DNA of 64,000 nt from Desertibaculum subflavum (GCA_003576705.1 QOZS01000020.1:29646-93645); one strand, 5' to 3'; positions 43,197 to 52,053 are shown, numbered from the stretch's first letter. The notes: a model not told the origin generated them from the letters alone. Made by a program: numbers and translations.

Positions 43197-44477
43197 ATGG
43201 TCGAGCGCCTCGACCCCGCGCCGCGCCGCTATCCACCGGCCGTCGTTCTGGTGCGACGGGTGGCGCACGGCGCCGCTGTCGCGCCGTCGCCGACCACCAT
43301 CGAGGCGGTCGAGGCCTGGCTGCTCGGCGAGGCCCTGCGCGAGCGCGACCAGCTTGCCCTGTTCGAGGCCTTGGCCTGGCGCCTCGTCGCCGCCGGCCTG
43401 CCGGTGGATCGAGCCAGCCTGCATGTCGGCACCCTGCATCCGCAGGCCTATGGCTTTGCCTGGAACTGGCTTCGGGCCGACGGCATTTGCGATGAAGTCC
43501 GGGTGACCGGCGCGTCGCTGCAGACCGACAGCTACCGCCTGAGCCCGCTCTATCGCGTGATCGAGCACGGCGAGACGTTTCGCCGGTCGCCGCAGGACGC
43601 CGCCGCCGCGGCCGAATTCCCCTTGCTCGCCGAGCTTGCCCGCGACGGCATGACCGACTACGCCGCGCTGCCGCTCGGTGCCGGCGACCGCATGCACAAC
43701 GCGATGACGGTCGCCACCCGTCAGGCCGGCGGCTTCAGCGAGGCCGAGTTCGCCGCCATCCGGCGCCTGCTCTCGCTGTTCGCTCTGCATGTCGAGCGTC
43801 ACATCGCCTGGCGTATCGCCGGCAATGTGCTGGACGCCTATCTCGGCGGTGCGGCCGGGCGCCGGGTGCTGCAGGGCGCGATCGAACGCGGCGCCGGCCG
43901 GCCGATCGACGCCGTCATCTGGGTTTCCGATCTCCGCGGCTTCACGGCCCTTTCCGACCGCCTCGCCGGGCCGCAGATGATCCAGCTGCTCAACGCCTAT
44001 TTCGAGCGCATGGCCGGCGCCGTCATCGCCCAGGGCGGCGAGGTGCTGAAGTTCGTCGGCGACGGCCTGCTCGCCGTTTTCCCGCTGCGCGCGGAGGATC
44101 CCTCGGCTCACGCCGCGGAAGCGGCGCTTGCCGCGGCAGAGACGGCACTCGCCCAGGTCGAGGCGTTGAACGCCGCACCGCCGGCACCGCTCGACCGGAT
44201 CGACGGCTGGCGGCCGCTCGGCTCCGGCATCGCGCTGCACGAAGGCCGGGTCTTCTTCGGCAATATCGGCGCGCCGGAGCGGCTCGACTTCACGGTAATC
44301 GGCGCGGCGGTGAACGAGGCAAGCCGGGTCGAGGCGCTGACCAAGCAGCTCGGCCGCCCGATCCTGATCACCGAGCCGGTGGCGCGCCGCCTCACCCGGC
44401 CGCTCGACGATCTCGGTCGCCACAGCCTGCGCGGCGTCGCTGCACCGGTCGCGATCTTCAGCCCGTCTCAGCGATGA
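43197..44477 (+). CDS. Class III adenylate/guanylate cyclase with unrecognised N-terminal domain
   Basis: The 426-residue protein has a C-terminal class III cyclase domain (about residues 240-400). The metal-binding aspartates are in SDLRGFTALS and FVGDGLLAVFP, and the transition-state Asn/Arg region is in AAVNEASRVEAL. The N-terminal 220 residues look like a GAF- or PAS-type sensor seen in other alphaproteobacterial cyclases, but I cannot name it. The product is probably cAMP. It starts 16 bases after the esterase gene and overlaps the convergent rlmH gene by 10 bases. Confidence 0.82.
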   Translation: MVERLDPAPRRYPPAVVLVRRVAHGAAVAPSPTTIEAVEAWLLGEALRERDQLALFEALAWRLVAAGLPVDRASLHVGTLHPQAYGFAWNWLRADGICDEVRVTGASLQTDSYRLSPLYRVIEHGETFRRSPQDAAAAAEFPLLAELARDGMTDYAALPLGAGDRMHNAMTVATRQAGGFSEAEFAAIRRLLSLFALHVERHIAWRIAGNVLDAYLGGAAGRRVLQGAIERGAGRPIDAVIWVSDLRGFTALSDRLAGPQMIQLLNAYFERMAGAVIAQGGEVLKFVGDGLLAVFPLRAEDPSAHAAEAALAAAETALAQVEALNAAPPAPLDRIDGWRPLGSGIALHEGRVFFGNIGAPERLDFTVIGAAVNEASRVEALTKQLGRPILITEPVARRLTRPLDDLGRHSLRGVAAPVAIFSPSQR

Positions 44478-44920
44478 TAGGGATGCCCTGACAGGATCGA
44501 GGCGGCGCGCCAAAGCTGCTCGGCCAGCATGGTACGCGCCAGCAGATGCGGCCAGGTCATCGGCCCGAACGAGAGCTTGCGTTCGGCCCTCGCCAGCACC
44601 GCGGCATCGAGACCGTCCGGCCCGCCGATCGCGAAGACGAGCTCGCGCACGCCGCTGTCGCGCCAGCGCCCGACCAGCTCCGCGAAGGCTTCGCTCGCCA
44701 GCGCCTGGCCCGTGCGGTCCAGCGCGACGAGGGTCGCCTTGGACGGCACTGCCGCGAGCAGCGCGGCGCCCTCCTCCGCCTTCCGTGCGTGGACGCTGCG
44801 CTGGCGCGATTCCGTCAGCTCCCTGATCTCCCACGGCCAGGGCAGACGGGCGAGATAGTCGGCCGTCAGGGCCGCGGTGGGCCCCTTGTCGCGGCCGACG
44901 GCGAGGAGGCGGAGCTTCAG
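44468..44920 (-). CDS. rlmH: 23S rRNA pseudouridine-1915 N3-methyltransferase RlmH, CTG start
   Basis: The 150-residue SPOUT-family enzyme methylates pseudouridine 1915 in helix 69. It carries F-A-I-G-G-P-D-G, the SAM-knot glycine motif, and ends H-P-Y-H-R as all RlmH do. The only canonical upstream start is GTG at 44950, which would add a non-conserved MVGRPTGGGS. The homologous N-terminus (M-K-L in E. coli) aligns exactly with a CTG codon at 44920, preceded by GGAGG and overlapping the rsfS stop as CTGA. I place the start there. Confidence 0.85.
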   Translation of the reverse strand: MKLRLLAVGRDKGPTAALTADYLARLPWPWEIRELTESRQRSVHARKAEEGAALLAAVPSKATLVALDRTGQALASEAFAELVGRWRDSGVRELVFAIGGPDGLDAAVLARAERKLSFGPMTWPHLLARTMLAEQLWRAASILSGHPYHR

Positions 44921-45420
44921 GCTTCCTCCGCCGGTAGGTCGCCCGACCACATCTTCTCCAGCCGGTAGTACTCGCGCACCTCCGGCCGGAACACGTGCAC
45001 CACCACGTCGCCGAGATCGATCAGCACCCAGTCGTTCTGCGGCATGCCCTGGCGGCGGATGCCGCGCAGGCCCTCCTTCTCCATGCGCTCGACCAGATGC
45101 TCGGCGATGGCGCCGACCTGGCGCTGCGAGCGGCCGGAGGCGACCACCATGAAATCGGCGATCGAGCTCTTGCCTTCGAGGTCGATGACGGCGATCTCCT
45201 CCGCCTTGTCGTCCTCCAGGCTCGCCCGCACCTTGGCCAGCAGCTGCTCGACCGCCGCGCGCGAATTCGCCTTCGGCGGCGCCGGCGCCTTGCGCGGCCG
45301 CGGGGCGGCCGGCTTCGAAGCAGCGGGCTTGGCGCGGGTCTTGGCGGCCTTGGCCTTCGCTGCTGCCGGCTTCGGCTTGGCGGCCGCCTTGGCGCGGGTC
45401 TTCGGTTTCTTGTCGGTCAG
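44917..45420 (-). CDS. rsfS: Ribosomal silencing factor RsfS with Ala/Lys/Pro-rich extension, CTG start
   Basis: The 167-residue protein has a C-terminal RsfS/Iojap domain (about residues 55-160). Recognisable parts are AEEIAVIDLEGKSSIADFMVV, QNDWVLIDLGDVVVHVF and YRLEKMWSGD. It binds L14 on the 50S subunit to block subunit joining when nutrients are scarce. The N-terminal 50 residues are a histone-H1-like lysine/alanine/proline tail. No ATG, GTG or TTG is available before the domain without running through nadD, whereas CTG at 45420 has AGGAG nine bases upstream and overlaps the nadD stop as CTGA. Confidence 0.83.
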   Translation of the reverse strand: MTDKKPKTRAKAAAKPKPAAAKAKAAKTRAKPAASKPAAPRPRKAPAPPKANSRAAVEQLLAKVRASLEDDKAEEIAVIDLEGKSSIADFMVVASGRSQRQVGAIAEHLVERMEKEGLRGIRRQGMPQNDWVLIDLGDVVVHVFRPEVREYYRLEKMWSGDLPAEEA

Positions 45421-46016
45421 GACTTTCTGCTCCTCTTCGGCGTGACGCGACCCTGCTTGCGCAGCGCGGTGGCGGAGGCGGCGTGCAAACGGCTCGGCAC
45501 GAAAACCCAGGCCGGCGGCGTCATATCGGCCAGCCGGTGCGCCGTACGCGGCGCGATCCGTTGCCGCCGATAGCGTTGCGCCGCCTTGCTTGCCAACGCC
45601 TTGAGAGAATAGGAAGGCCGGTCGAACACGGCAATCGGCACCCGCGACATCACCTCCGGCCAACGCCGCCAGCGCGGCAGTTGTTCCAGGATGTCGGCGC
45701 CCGCGATCCAGACGAAGGCGATACGAGGAAAGCGCCGCTGCAGCGCCTTCAGCGTGTCGACGGTGAAGCGCGTGCCGAGACGGCGCTCCAGATCGGTGAC
45801 CCGGACCCGGCGGTCCGGCGCCAGCGCCTGCGCTGCCGCCAATCGCTTGGCGAGCGACGCCATCCCTTTGACCGGCTTCAGGGGATTTTGCGGCGAGACC
45901 AGCCACCAGAGCTCGTCGAGGGCAAGGTGCTTGAGCGCCAGCCGGCTGATATGAACGTGCCCTTCATGGGCGGGATTGAACGACCCGCCCAGCAAGCCCA
46001 CGCGCCGCTTACGCAT
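45417..46016 (-). CDS. nadD: Nicotinate-nucleotide adenylyltransferase
   Basis: The 199-residue nucleotidyltransferase makes deamido-NAD from nicotinate mononucleotide and ATP. It shows the N-terminal G-G-S-F-N-P-A-H-E-G-H motif and a C-terminal S-A-T-A-L-R, the family's ATP-binding S-x-T-x-x-R. Its stop codon overlaps the putative CTG start of rsfS by 4 bases. It follows proA by 54 bases, in the order seen in many alphaproteobacteria. Confidence 0.92.
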   Translation of the reverse strand: MRKRRVGLLGGSFNPAHEGHVHISRLALKHLALDELWWLVSPQNPLKPVKGMASLAKRLAAAQALAPDRRVRVTDLERRLGTRFTVDTLKALQRRFPRIAFVWIAGADILEQLPRWRRWPEVMSRVPIAVFDRPSYSLKALASKAAQRYRRQRIAPRTAHRLADMTPPAWVFVPSRLHAASATALRKQGRVTPKRSRKS

Positions 46017-46070
46017 TCAAGATTTCCCCCTCTCCCGTATTGCGGGAGGCACGCCGGTCCGGGCGTTGGC

Positions 46071-47354
46071 TTACGGCCGCACCTGGCCGTTGCCCCGCAC
46101 GACATATTTGAAGCTGGTCAGCTGCTCGACCCCGACCGGCCCGCGCGCATGCAGCCGGCCGGTGGAAATGCCGATCTCAGCCCCCATGCCGAACTCGCCG
46201 CCATCGGCGAACTGCGTCGATGCGTTGTGCAGCACGATCGCGCTGTCGACGCGGGCGAGGAAGGCCTCGGCGGCGGCCTTGTCCTCGGTCAGAATGGAAT
46301 CGGTATGGCTGGAGCCGTGCCGCGCGATATGAGCGATCGCCTCGTCGAGGCCCGGCACCACGCGCACGGCGAGAATTGCGTCGAGGAATTCGGTCGCCCA
46401 GTCGGCCTCGGTCGCCGGCTTCACGCGGCTGTCGAGCGCCTGGGTCGCCTTGTCGCCGCGCAGCTCGCAGCCGGCCGCCAGCAGATCGGCGACGATCGGC
46501 TTCAGATGCGTCTCGACCACCGCGGCATCGCAGAGCAAAGTCTCCGCCGCGCCGCAGACTGAAGTGCGCCGCATCTTGGCGTTCAGCACGATCTTGCGCG
46601 CCTCGCCCAAATCGGCACCGGCATGCACGTAGACGTGACAATTGCCATCGAGATGCGCCAGCACGGCCATGCGCGCCTCGCGCTGCACCCGCTCGATCAG
46701 CGACTTGCCGCCGCGCGGCACGATCACGTCGATCCACTGCGCCATCGCCAGCATGTGGCCGACCGCAGCACGGTCGGTCGTGGGCACGAGCTGGATCGCC
46801 GCCCCCGGCAGGCCGGCCGCCTTCAGGCCCTTGACCAGGCAGGTATGGATGGCGCGCGAGGAATGGAAGCTCTCCGACCCGCCGCGCAGGATGCAGGCAT
46901 TGCCCGCCTTGAGGCAGAGACCGCCGGCATCGGCGGTCACGTTCGGCCGGCTCTCGTAGATGATGCCGATCACGCCGAGCGGCGTGCGCACGCGCGAGAT
47001 GCGGAGGCCGTTCGGCCGGGTCCACTCGGCCATCACTGCGCCGACCGGATCGGCCAGGCGCGCGACTTCCTCCAGCCCGGCGGCCATGCCCTCGATGCGC
47101 TTGGCGTCCAGCACCAGCCGGTCGACCATCGACGCGGCGATGCTGCGTGCCTTGGCGGCCTCCAGGTCGCGGGCATTCGCGGCCAGCAAGGCCGGGGTAT
47201 CCGAACGAAGCGCCGCCGCGGCCGCCAGCAGGGCCCGGTTCTTCGCCGCCGCCGGCGCATGCGCGAGCTCGCCCGCGGCGGCACGGGCGGCACGGCCCAT
47301 CGCCTCCATGGTCTCGGCCAGATCGTCCCGCGTCTGGGTAGCGGTAGCGCTCAT
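46071..47354 (-). CDS. proA: Glutamate-5-semialdehyde dehydrogenase (gamma-glutamyl phosphate reductase)
   Basis: The 427-residue ALDH-superfamily enzyme reduces gamma-glutamyl phosphate with NADPH in proline synthesis. The catalytic cysteine lies in [10 protein letters not shown]. The NADPH region, such as [19 protein letters not shown], and the C-terminal [19 protein letters not shown] are typical. It precedes nadD in transcription. The partner kinase gene proB is 5.6 kb upstream, not adjacent. Confidence 0.94.
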   Translation of the reverse strand: MSATATQTRDDLAETMEAMGRAARAAAGELAHAPAAAKNRALLAAAAALRSDTPALLAANARDLEAAKARSIAASMVDRLVLDAKRIEGMAAGLEEVARLADPVGAVMAEWTRPNGLRISRVRTPLGVIGIIYESRPNVTADAGGLCLKAGNACILRGGSESFHSSRAIHTCLVKGLKAAGLPGAAIQLVPTTDRAAVGHMLAMAQWIDVIVPRGGKSLIERVQREARMAVLAHLDGNCHVYVHAGADLGEARKIVLNAKMRRTSVCGAAETLLCDAAVVETHLKPIVADLLAAGCELRGDKATQALDSRVKPATEADWATEFLDAILAVRVVPGLDEAIAHIARHGSSHTDSILTEDKAAAEAFLARVDSAIVLHNASTQFADGGEFGMGAEIGISTGRLHARGPVGVEQLTSFKYVVRGNGQVRP

Positions 47355-47456
47355 CGTCGTCAGCCTGTGGATCGGTCACGGCCCGGGGGTACCCCGTGGC
47401 GGGCAGAGACTAGGCGCGCCGGCGCCCCGGCGGCAATAGCGCCGTCCCGGCAGCCT

Positions 47457-48230
47457 TTACCATCGCACAACCGACCATTTGCCGTTGCGCCGCACCCAAT
47501 AACGGCCGGTTTCCATCGGATGATCGGGCATGGCGTCGCTATGCAGCTCGATCGGCGCCCGTCCGCCCTCCGCCGTGACCACCAGGAGACGATTGCCCAG
47601 ATGGCGCTCGACCGTGAGCTTCTCCGGGAGCGGCGTCAGCCGCCCCGCCTTCAGCATCTCCACCATTTCGGCCCGCGCTTCCGGCGGCATCGGGCCAGCG
47701 ACCTGGGTCATGTCGTCGACCGCAGCCTGGCTCAAGGCCAGGATCGCATCCACGTCCTGATCTGCATGTGCCCTGTGCAGCGCCGCCACCGCGGCGAGCA
47801 GCTCGCTGTCGGAGCCCGCGACGGCTTCCGCGTCGCGCCACGACCAGCTCGGCAGCCCTTCCAGCGGAACCTTGTGGCTGACGCTGCCTCTGCCGCCGAT
47901 CGTGTGCTCGAACAGCGGCGGGTCGCCCGGCTCCTCGGTCAGCACCACCTTCGTCGACGCGCCGGCCTGGCCGGCGACCGGCTCCGCCTCCACCGCCACG
48001 TCGTTATCGCCGTTCTCGGCCCAGAAGCCGATGTTGAAAGCATTGGTCGCGGGCGCGTCGAAAGGCGGCCTGGAGGCAAAGCGATGCACCGGCACCCCGT
48101 TGATGCGCACCGTGCCCTGCGACCTGTCGTGGATGACGTTGAGGGTGACGCCCTGGCCGGCCGCGGGAAAGCTTGCCATCCCGACAGACGCCAGAGCGGA
48201 CAGAAAAGCGATGACGAAACCGAGGCGCAT
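47457..48230 (-). CDS. Exported protein of unknown function
   Basis: The 257-residue product has a signal peptide (LGFVIAFLSALASVGMASFPAAG, trimmed near residue 26). A beta-rich part follows (LNVIHDRSQGTVRINGVPVHRF), then a helical C-terminal part, AALHRAHADQDVDAILALSQ, reminiscent of an SnoaL/NTF2-like cone fold. I do not recognise a family. The longer frame upstream has no support. It lies between the proA and nucleoside hydrolase genes. Confidence 0.65.
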   Translation of the reverse strand: MRLGFVIAFLSALASVGMASFPAAGQGVTLNVIHDRSQGTVRINGVPVHRFASRPPFDAPATNAFNIGFWAENGDNDVAVEAEPVAGQAGASTKVVLTEEPGDPPLFEHTIGGRGSVSHKVPLEGLPSWSWRDAEAVAGSDSELLAAVAALHRAHADQDVDAILALSQAAVDDMTQVAGPMPPEARAEMVEMLKAGRLTPLPEKLTVERHLGNRLLVVTAEGGRAPIELHSDAMPDHPMETGRYWVRRNGKWSVVRW

Positions 48231-48307
48231 GGCCCCCTGCGCACCGCAACGATTGCGGCGGCGGAAATCATAGAGCGAATCCAGGCGCGGCGCGAGCGAC
48301 GTCCCGT

Positions 48308-49261
48308 TCAGGCGGCAAATGTCCGCACCAGCAGATCGACGAAGCGCGCCGGGTCGGAATCGAAGGCCACGTCGCATTGCGGCAGGCCGGACCCACGGAA
48401 TTGCGTGTCGATCACCGTGCGGCCGACCGTGAGCGCACCGGCCGTCTCCACCGCGACATGCAGCTTGCGGGTGGCGATCACCGGGGGCTCGACCAGATAG
48501 GCGACGCAGACCGCGTCGTGCACCGGCGTGGTGCCGGGCGTCGCCATCTGCTGCGCAGCATCGTGGGCGACGATGCGGTGGCCGATACACTCTGCCGCCG
48601 CCTCGCCCGCCGGGGTGCCGAGCCCGCGCAGACGGTCGCAATCCGCCCGCGACACCAGAGCGCGGTGCGTGGCGTCGAGCGGCACCAATGTGATCTTCCG
48701 GAAGCCGGCGCCGAACACGATCGCGGCGGCCTCCGGATCGGCCCAGATGTTGAACTCGGCCGAGGGCGTGACATTGCCGATCGCGTGCCCGCCGCCCATG
48801 ATCACCACCTCGGGCACGCGCTCGGTGAGCTTCGGATCGAGCGTCAGCGCGGCGGCGATATTGGTCAGCGGCGCGACCGGCACCAGGGTGATCTCGTCGG
48901 TCGCCTGCCGGTAGGTCTCGATCAGGAATTCGACCGCGCCCTGCGCCGCCTTCGCCCGGGCGGTAGGCGGCAGCGGCAAGGTCTTGCCGTGGAACTTGCC
49001 GGCTCGGTCATCCACAGTCCGGGGAACCGGAAAGTCCGGCCGCACCAGCGGACGCGCCAGGCCCTCATAGACCGGCACGTCGCGCCGGCCGATATGGTCC
49101 AGCACGCGGAGCGTGTTGTCGGTGCCGTGCGCCACCTCGACATTGCCGTTCACCGTGGTGCAGGCGACGAGGTCGAGCGCCGGATGCAGCGCGGCCAGCA
49201 TGACCGCCACCGCATCGTCGGTGCCGGTATCGACGTCGAGGATCAGCTTGCGTTTCGCCAT
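48308..49261 (-). CDS. Nucleoside hydrolase (IunH family)
   Basis: The 317-residue protein begins K-L-I-L-D-V-D-T-G-T-D-D-A, the calcium-binding aspartate cluster of inosine/uridine-preferring hydrolases; the usual proline of DTDPG is Thr here. It cleaves the N-glycosidic bond of nucleosides. The conserved I-M-G-G-G-H segment and the later E-F-N-I-W-A-D-P-E-A-A (substrate-site region) match. Nucleobase preference cannot be predicted. It lies 10 bases downstream of the AhpD-like gene on the same strand. Confidence 0.88.
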   Translation of the reverse strand: MAKRKLILDVDTGTDDAVAVMLAALHPALDLVACTTVNGNVEVAHGTDNTLRVLDHIGRRDVPVYEGLARPLVRPDFPVPRTVDDRAGKFHGKTLPLPPTARAKAAQGAVEFLIETYRQATDEITLVPVAPLTNIAAALTLDPKLTERVPEVVIMGGGHAIGNVTPSAEFNIWADPEAAAIVFGAGFRKITLVPLDATHRALVSRADCDRLRGLGTPAGEAAAECIGHRIVAHDAAQQMATPGTTPVHDAVCVAYLVEPPVIATRKLHVAVETAGALTVGRTVIDTQFRGSGLPQCDVAFDSDPARFVDLLVRTFAA

Positions 49262-49271
49262 CCGCCCGAAG

Positions 49272-49823
49272 CTAGCGCATGGGAAAGCGCGGGGCGAACG
49301 CTTCCGGCGCCAGCGCCAGCCCGTTCGCGACGAACGAGACCATGTGGTAGAGGCCGGTCAGGACGATGAGCTCGATCAGCTGTTCCGATGTGAACCGCGC
49401 ATCCAGCTCCGCCCAGAGCGGCGCCGGTATCCGGGCGGTGTCGTGCAGGCTGTCGACCAGGCGCAGGATCAGGCGTTCGTCATCCGACCATGCCGGGCTC
49501 TCCGGCGTTTCGTGCACGATCGCATGCCGTTCCGCCTCGCCGAGGCCGACGCGCTCGCCGAACAGCGCGACATGCACGCCCCATTCGTATTCGCAGCCGC
49601 ACAGCGCGCAGGCACGGTCGATCACCAGCTCGCGCTGGCGGAGCGAGAGCGTGCCCTTGTCCAGCAATCCACCGCTCATGAAGCGGCCGAACACCCGTGG
49701 GTTGCGGGCGAGGGTCGTGAACAAGGTCAGCGGCGCCATGCCCTCGGGCATGATGCGGTCGAGCGCCGACTGGATGTCGGCAGCGAAGGGCGGAACCGCC
49801 GGCGCGATGCGGGACGAAGCCAT
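49272..49823 (-). CDS. Carboxymuconolactone decarboxylase/AhpD-like protein
   Basis: The 183-residue protein has an AhpD-like core with the motif C-A-L-C-G-C-E-Y-E-W-G-V-H (C-x2-C-x-C and His). This supports a peroxidase or disulfide-type activity rather than lactone decarboxylation. It is divergent from a HxlR-type regulator gene, with the control region between them, an arrangement seen for electrophile- or quinone-responsive reductants. The start at 49823 opens the domain. Confidence 0.84.
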   Translation of the reverse strand: MASSRIAPAVPPFAADIQSALDRIMPEGMAPLTLFTTLARNPRVFGRFMSGGLLDKGTLSLRQRELVIDRACALCGCEYEWGVHVALFGERVGLGEAERHAIVHETPESPAWSDDERLILRLVDSLHDTARIPAPLWAELDARFTSEQLIELIVLTGLYHMVSFVANGLALAPEAFAPRFPMR

Positions 49824-49846
49824 GGTGGAATTCCCTCGAGAACCTT

Positions 49847-49897
49847 GCTATGGAATTCATAGCATCGACGCCGGGTCTTCGCTACTGTTTTGATAGC
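49847..49897. promoter_or_regulatory. Two HxlR-type operator candidates in the divergent control region
   Basis: GCTATGGAATTCATAGC (49847-49863) and GCTACTGTTTTGATAGC (49881-49897) are both 17-base imperfect palindromes with GCTA..TAGC arms, and their centres are 34 bases apart. Both precede the HxlR start at 49910, so they are probable binding sites for it at the AhpD-like/HxlR divergent promoter. Confidence 0.5.
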
Positions 49898-49909
49898 ACA
49901 CGGATTGGA

Positions 49910-50242
49910 ATGCCCTCCGCCGCCTCTACACCTCGTCCGGGCCGGCCGGCCCGCGGCTCGCGCACCGGCCGCCCCGTCATGGCGCTGCTGGACTTACTTG
50001 GCCGGCGCTGGGCGCTGCGCGTGGTCTGGGAGCTGCGCACCGGCCCGCTCGTCTTCCGTGCCCTGCAGGCGGCCTGCGGATCGAGCCCGAGCGTGCTCAA
50101 TACCCGGCTCGCCGAGCTCCGCGAAGCCGGTGTCGTCGAGCTTGCCGACGATGGCTACCGGCTGAGCGACGAAGGCCATCGGCTGCTCGAAACACTGCAC
50201 CCGCTGGCCAGCTGGGCCGAGCGCTGGGCCAAGCGGTCATGA
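49910..50242 (+). CDS. HxlR-family winged-helix transcription regulator
   Basis: The 110-residue protein has the HxlR winged helix: ALLDLLGRRWALRVVWELRTGPLVFRALQ, then SSPSVLNTRLAELREAGVVE and the wing DDGYRLSDEGH. These regulators sense electrophiles, quinones or formaldehyde and bind near divergent operons. ATG at 49850 would put translation inside the first palindrome, so ATG at 49910 was chosen. It overlaps queC by 4 bases (ATGA), so queC is translationally coupled to it, which is an unusual association. Confidence 0.85.
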   Translation: MPSAASTPRPGRPARGSRTGRPVMALLDLLGRRWALRVVWELRTGPLVFRALQAACGSSPSVLNTRLAELREAGVVELADDGYRLSDEGHRLLETLHPLASWAERWAKRS

Positions 50243-50943
50243 AGACGCTGGTGATCTGCTCCGGCGGGCTCGATTCCGTCACGCTCGCCTACAAGACGGC
50301 GGTCGAGCGCCGGCTCACCCGCCTCGTCACCTTCGATTACGGCCAGACGCATCGGAAGGAGATCGGCTTCGCCGCCAACGCAGCCAAGGCGCTCGGCGTG
50401 CGCCACGACGTGGTCGACATCGCGACGCTCGGCCGCTTCCTCTCCGGCTCGGCGCTGACCGATCCGGACGCGGTCGCCATACCGGACGGCCACTATGCCG
50501 AGGAGAGCATGCGGCTCACCGTGGTGCCGAACCGCAACGCGATCTTCCTCGCCATCGCCTTCGGCATCGCCGCCGCGGAGGAGGCGGAGGCGGTCGGCAT
50601 CGCGGTGCATGGCGGCGACCACTTCATCTATCCCGATTGCCGGCCGCCTTTCATCGACGCGTTCCGCGCCATGCAGGCTCAGGCGCTGGACGGCATGTGG
50701 CAGGTCGGGCTTTGGGCGCCGTTCCTGGGCGTCGACAAGGGCGGCATCGTCACCGAGGGCGCGCGCCACGGCGTGCCCTTCGCCGCGACCTGGAGCTGCT
50801 ACAAGGGTGGCGCCCGCCATTGCGGCCGCTGCGGCACCTGCGTCGAGCGCCGCGAGGCCTTCCACAAGGCGGGCGTCGCCGACCCGACCGAGTACGACGA
50901 TCCCGATTTCTGGCAGGCCGCCGTGGCGAAGATGGGTTCTTAA
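50239..50943 (+). CDS. queC: 7-cyano-7-deazaguanine synthase QueC
   Basis: The 234-residue enzyme converts 7-carboxy-7-deazaguanine to preQ0 using ATP and ammonia, an early step of queuosine synthesis. The pyrophosphatase motif is S-G-G-L-D-S-V-T near the N-terminus. The zinc site is C-x8-C-x2-C-x2-C (SCYKGG..HCGRCGTC). It overlaps the end of the HxlR gene and is tail-to-tail with the queuosine-precursor transporter gene. Confidence 0.93.
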   Translation: MKTLVICSGGLDSVTLAYKTAVERRLTRLVTFDYGQTHRKEIGFAANAAKALGVRHDVVDIATLGRFLSGSALTDPDAVAIPDGHYAEESMRLTVVPNRNAIFLAIAFGIAAAEEAEAVGIAVHGGDHFIYPDCRPPFIDAFRAMQAQALDGMWQVGLWAPFLGVDKGGIVTEGARHGVPFAATWSCYKGGARHCGRCGTCVERREAFHKAGVADPTEYDDPDFWQAAVAKMGS

Positions 50944-51497
50944 GCCGGCGCGAGGCCGAGCCGCGCGTCGCGGTCGCGCAGCCAGCGGATCGCCGGCAGC
51001 GCCAGCAGCACCATCCAGGCCTTGCCCACCACCTGGCCCGGGAGATAGTCGAGGCTGCCGAAGGCGAGCCAGAGGAAGACCACGCTGTCGACCACCAGGC
51101 CGACCAGGCCGCTTGCCAGCACCGCCAGCACCAGCCGCCGCGCCGCGAGCGGCGTGTAGACCGCGAAGTCGGCCAGCTCCGACAGCAGGAAGGCGGCGGC
51201 CGAGGCATAGACCAGCGCCGGCGGCGCGACGAGGCCGGAGAGCACGGCGCCGATCACGATAGCGGCCAGCGCGGCCAGCTTGCCGAGCCGGCGCTGCACC
51301 AGGTCGCGCAGGACCAGCGCGAGACCGATCATCAAGACGCCGCTCGGCGCGGCGAGACCCGGCGCGACCGGGATCAGGCAGGGACCCTGCGGCACGCAGA
51401 CGGTACCGACATGGCCGATCAGCCAGTTGGCGGCCGGGATGCAGGCGATGAAGCCCGCGAGGTACAGGGCGCCTTCGCGGCGCGCTTGGTTCAACAT
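50940..51497 (-). CDS. Queuosine precursor transporter (VUT/YhhQ family)
   Basis: The 185-residue polytopic protein has about six hydrophobic helices: GALYLAGFIACIPAANWL, VLMIGLALVLRDL, AALAAIVIGAVLSGLV, RRLVLAVLASGLVGLVVDSVV and others. The VUT/YhhQ pattern (GFIACIPAANW, V-L-R-D-L-V-Q-R) fits transporters of preQ0/preQ1. It overlaps queC tail-to-tail by 4 bases. The start at 51497 (MLNQARREG) gives the usual family length; the longer frame overlaps the TPR gene. Confidence 0.8.
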   Translation of the reverse strand: MLNQARREGALYLAGFIACIPAANWLIGHVGTVCVPQGPCLIPVAPGLAAPSGVLMIGLALVLRDLVQRRLGKLAALAAIVIGAVLSGLVAPPALVYASAAAFLLSELADFAVYTPLAARRLVLAVLASGLVGLVVDSVVFLWLAFGSLDYLPGQVVGKAWMVLLALPAIRWLRDRDARLGLAPA

Positions 51498-51510
51498 CGA
51501 ACTCGCTCTC

Positions 51511-52053
51511 TCAATGCAGGGTGCGGGAGAAGCTGGCGCGGAGCGTCTCGGCGGCTTCGCGGAGGCCCGGCAGGTGGGGATGCACGCGGAGCGCCGCGTC
51601 GAAGGCAATCAGGGCGCCGGCCCGCTCGCCATGGCGCAGGCAGATCTGGCCGAGGCCGGAGAGCGCGCCGAAATGCCGGGGCTCCAGCGCCAAGGTGCGC
51701 TCGATATCGGCGATGCTGTCGCCGTCCCGGTCCTGCAGGAAGCGCAAGGTCGCCCGCTTGTTCCAGGCCTCCGCGAAATCCGGCCAGCCGATGACCAGCC
51801 GGTCGAGCAGGCGCTCCGCCGCGGCATATTGCTTGCTCGCCAGCGCGCGCACCGAGCGCTCGATCGCCTCGGCCGCCGCGGCCTCCGGATGGCTCGTCCA
51901 ATGCGCCCAGATCAGGTCCTCGGTGCGGGCGATCTCCTTCTGCTCGCCGGCCGTCGCCAGCCGGCGGAACAGCGCGTCGAGCGGCTGCGGCATGCTGGCG
52001 GCCGGGTGGGCGCGGTCGAGATGCGAGACCTGGCGCAGGACTTGGGCGAACAT
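51511..52053 (-). CDS. Tetratricopeptide-repeat protein
   Basis: The 180-residue protein has three to four TPR-type helical hairpins. Examples are AAERLLDRLVIGWPDFAEAW, RATLRFLQDRDGDSIADIER and ALIAFDAALRVHPHLPG. No signal peptide is evident, so a cytoplasmic adaptor or scaffold is likely. It lies 13 bases before the transporter gene in transcription and shares its strand. Confidence 0.8.
   Translation of the reverse strand: MFAQVLRQVSHLDRAHPAASMPQPLDALFRRLATAGEQKEIARTEDLIWAHWTSHPEAAAAEAIERSVRALASKQYAAAERLLDRLVIGWPDFAEAWNKRATLRFLQDRDGDSIADIERTLALEPRHFGALSGLGQICLRHGERAGALIAFDAALRVHPHLPGLREAAETLRASFSRTLH

Noticed and set aside
46623..48500. 625-codon plus-strand frame opposite proA and the exported protein
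   Set aside because: Antisense shadow of proA; arginine/histidine-rich product with no domain.
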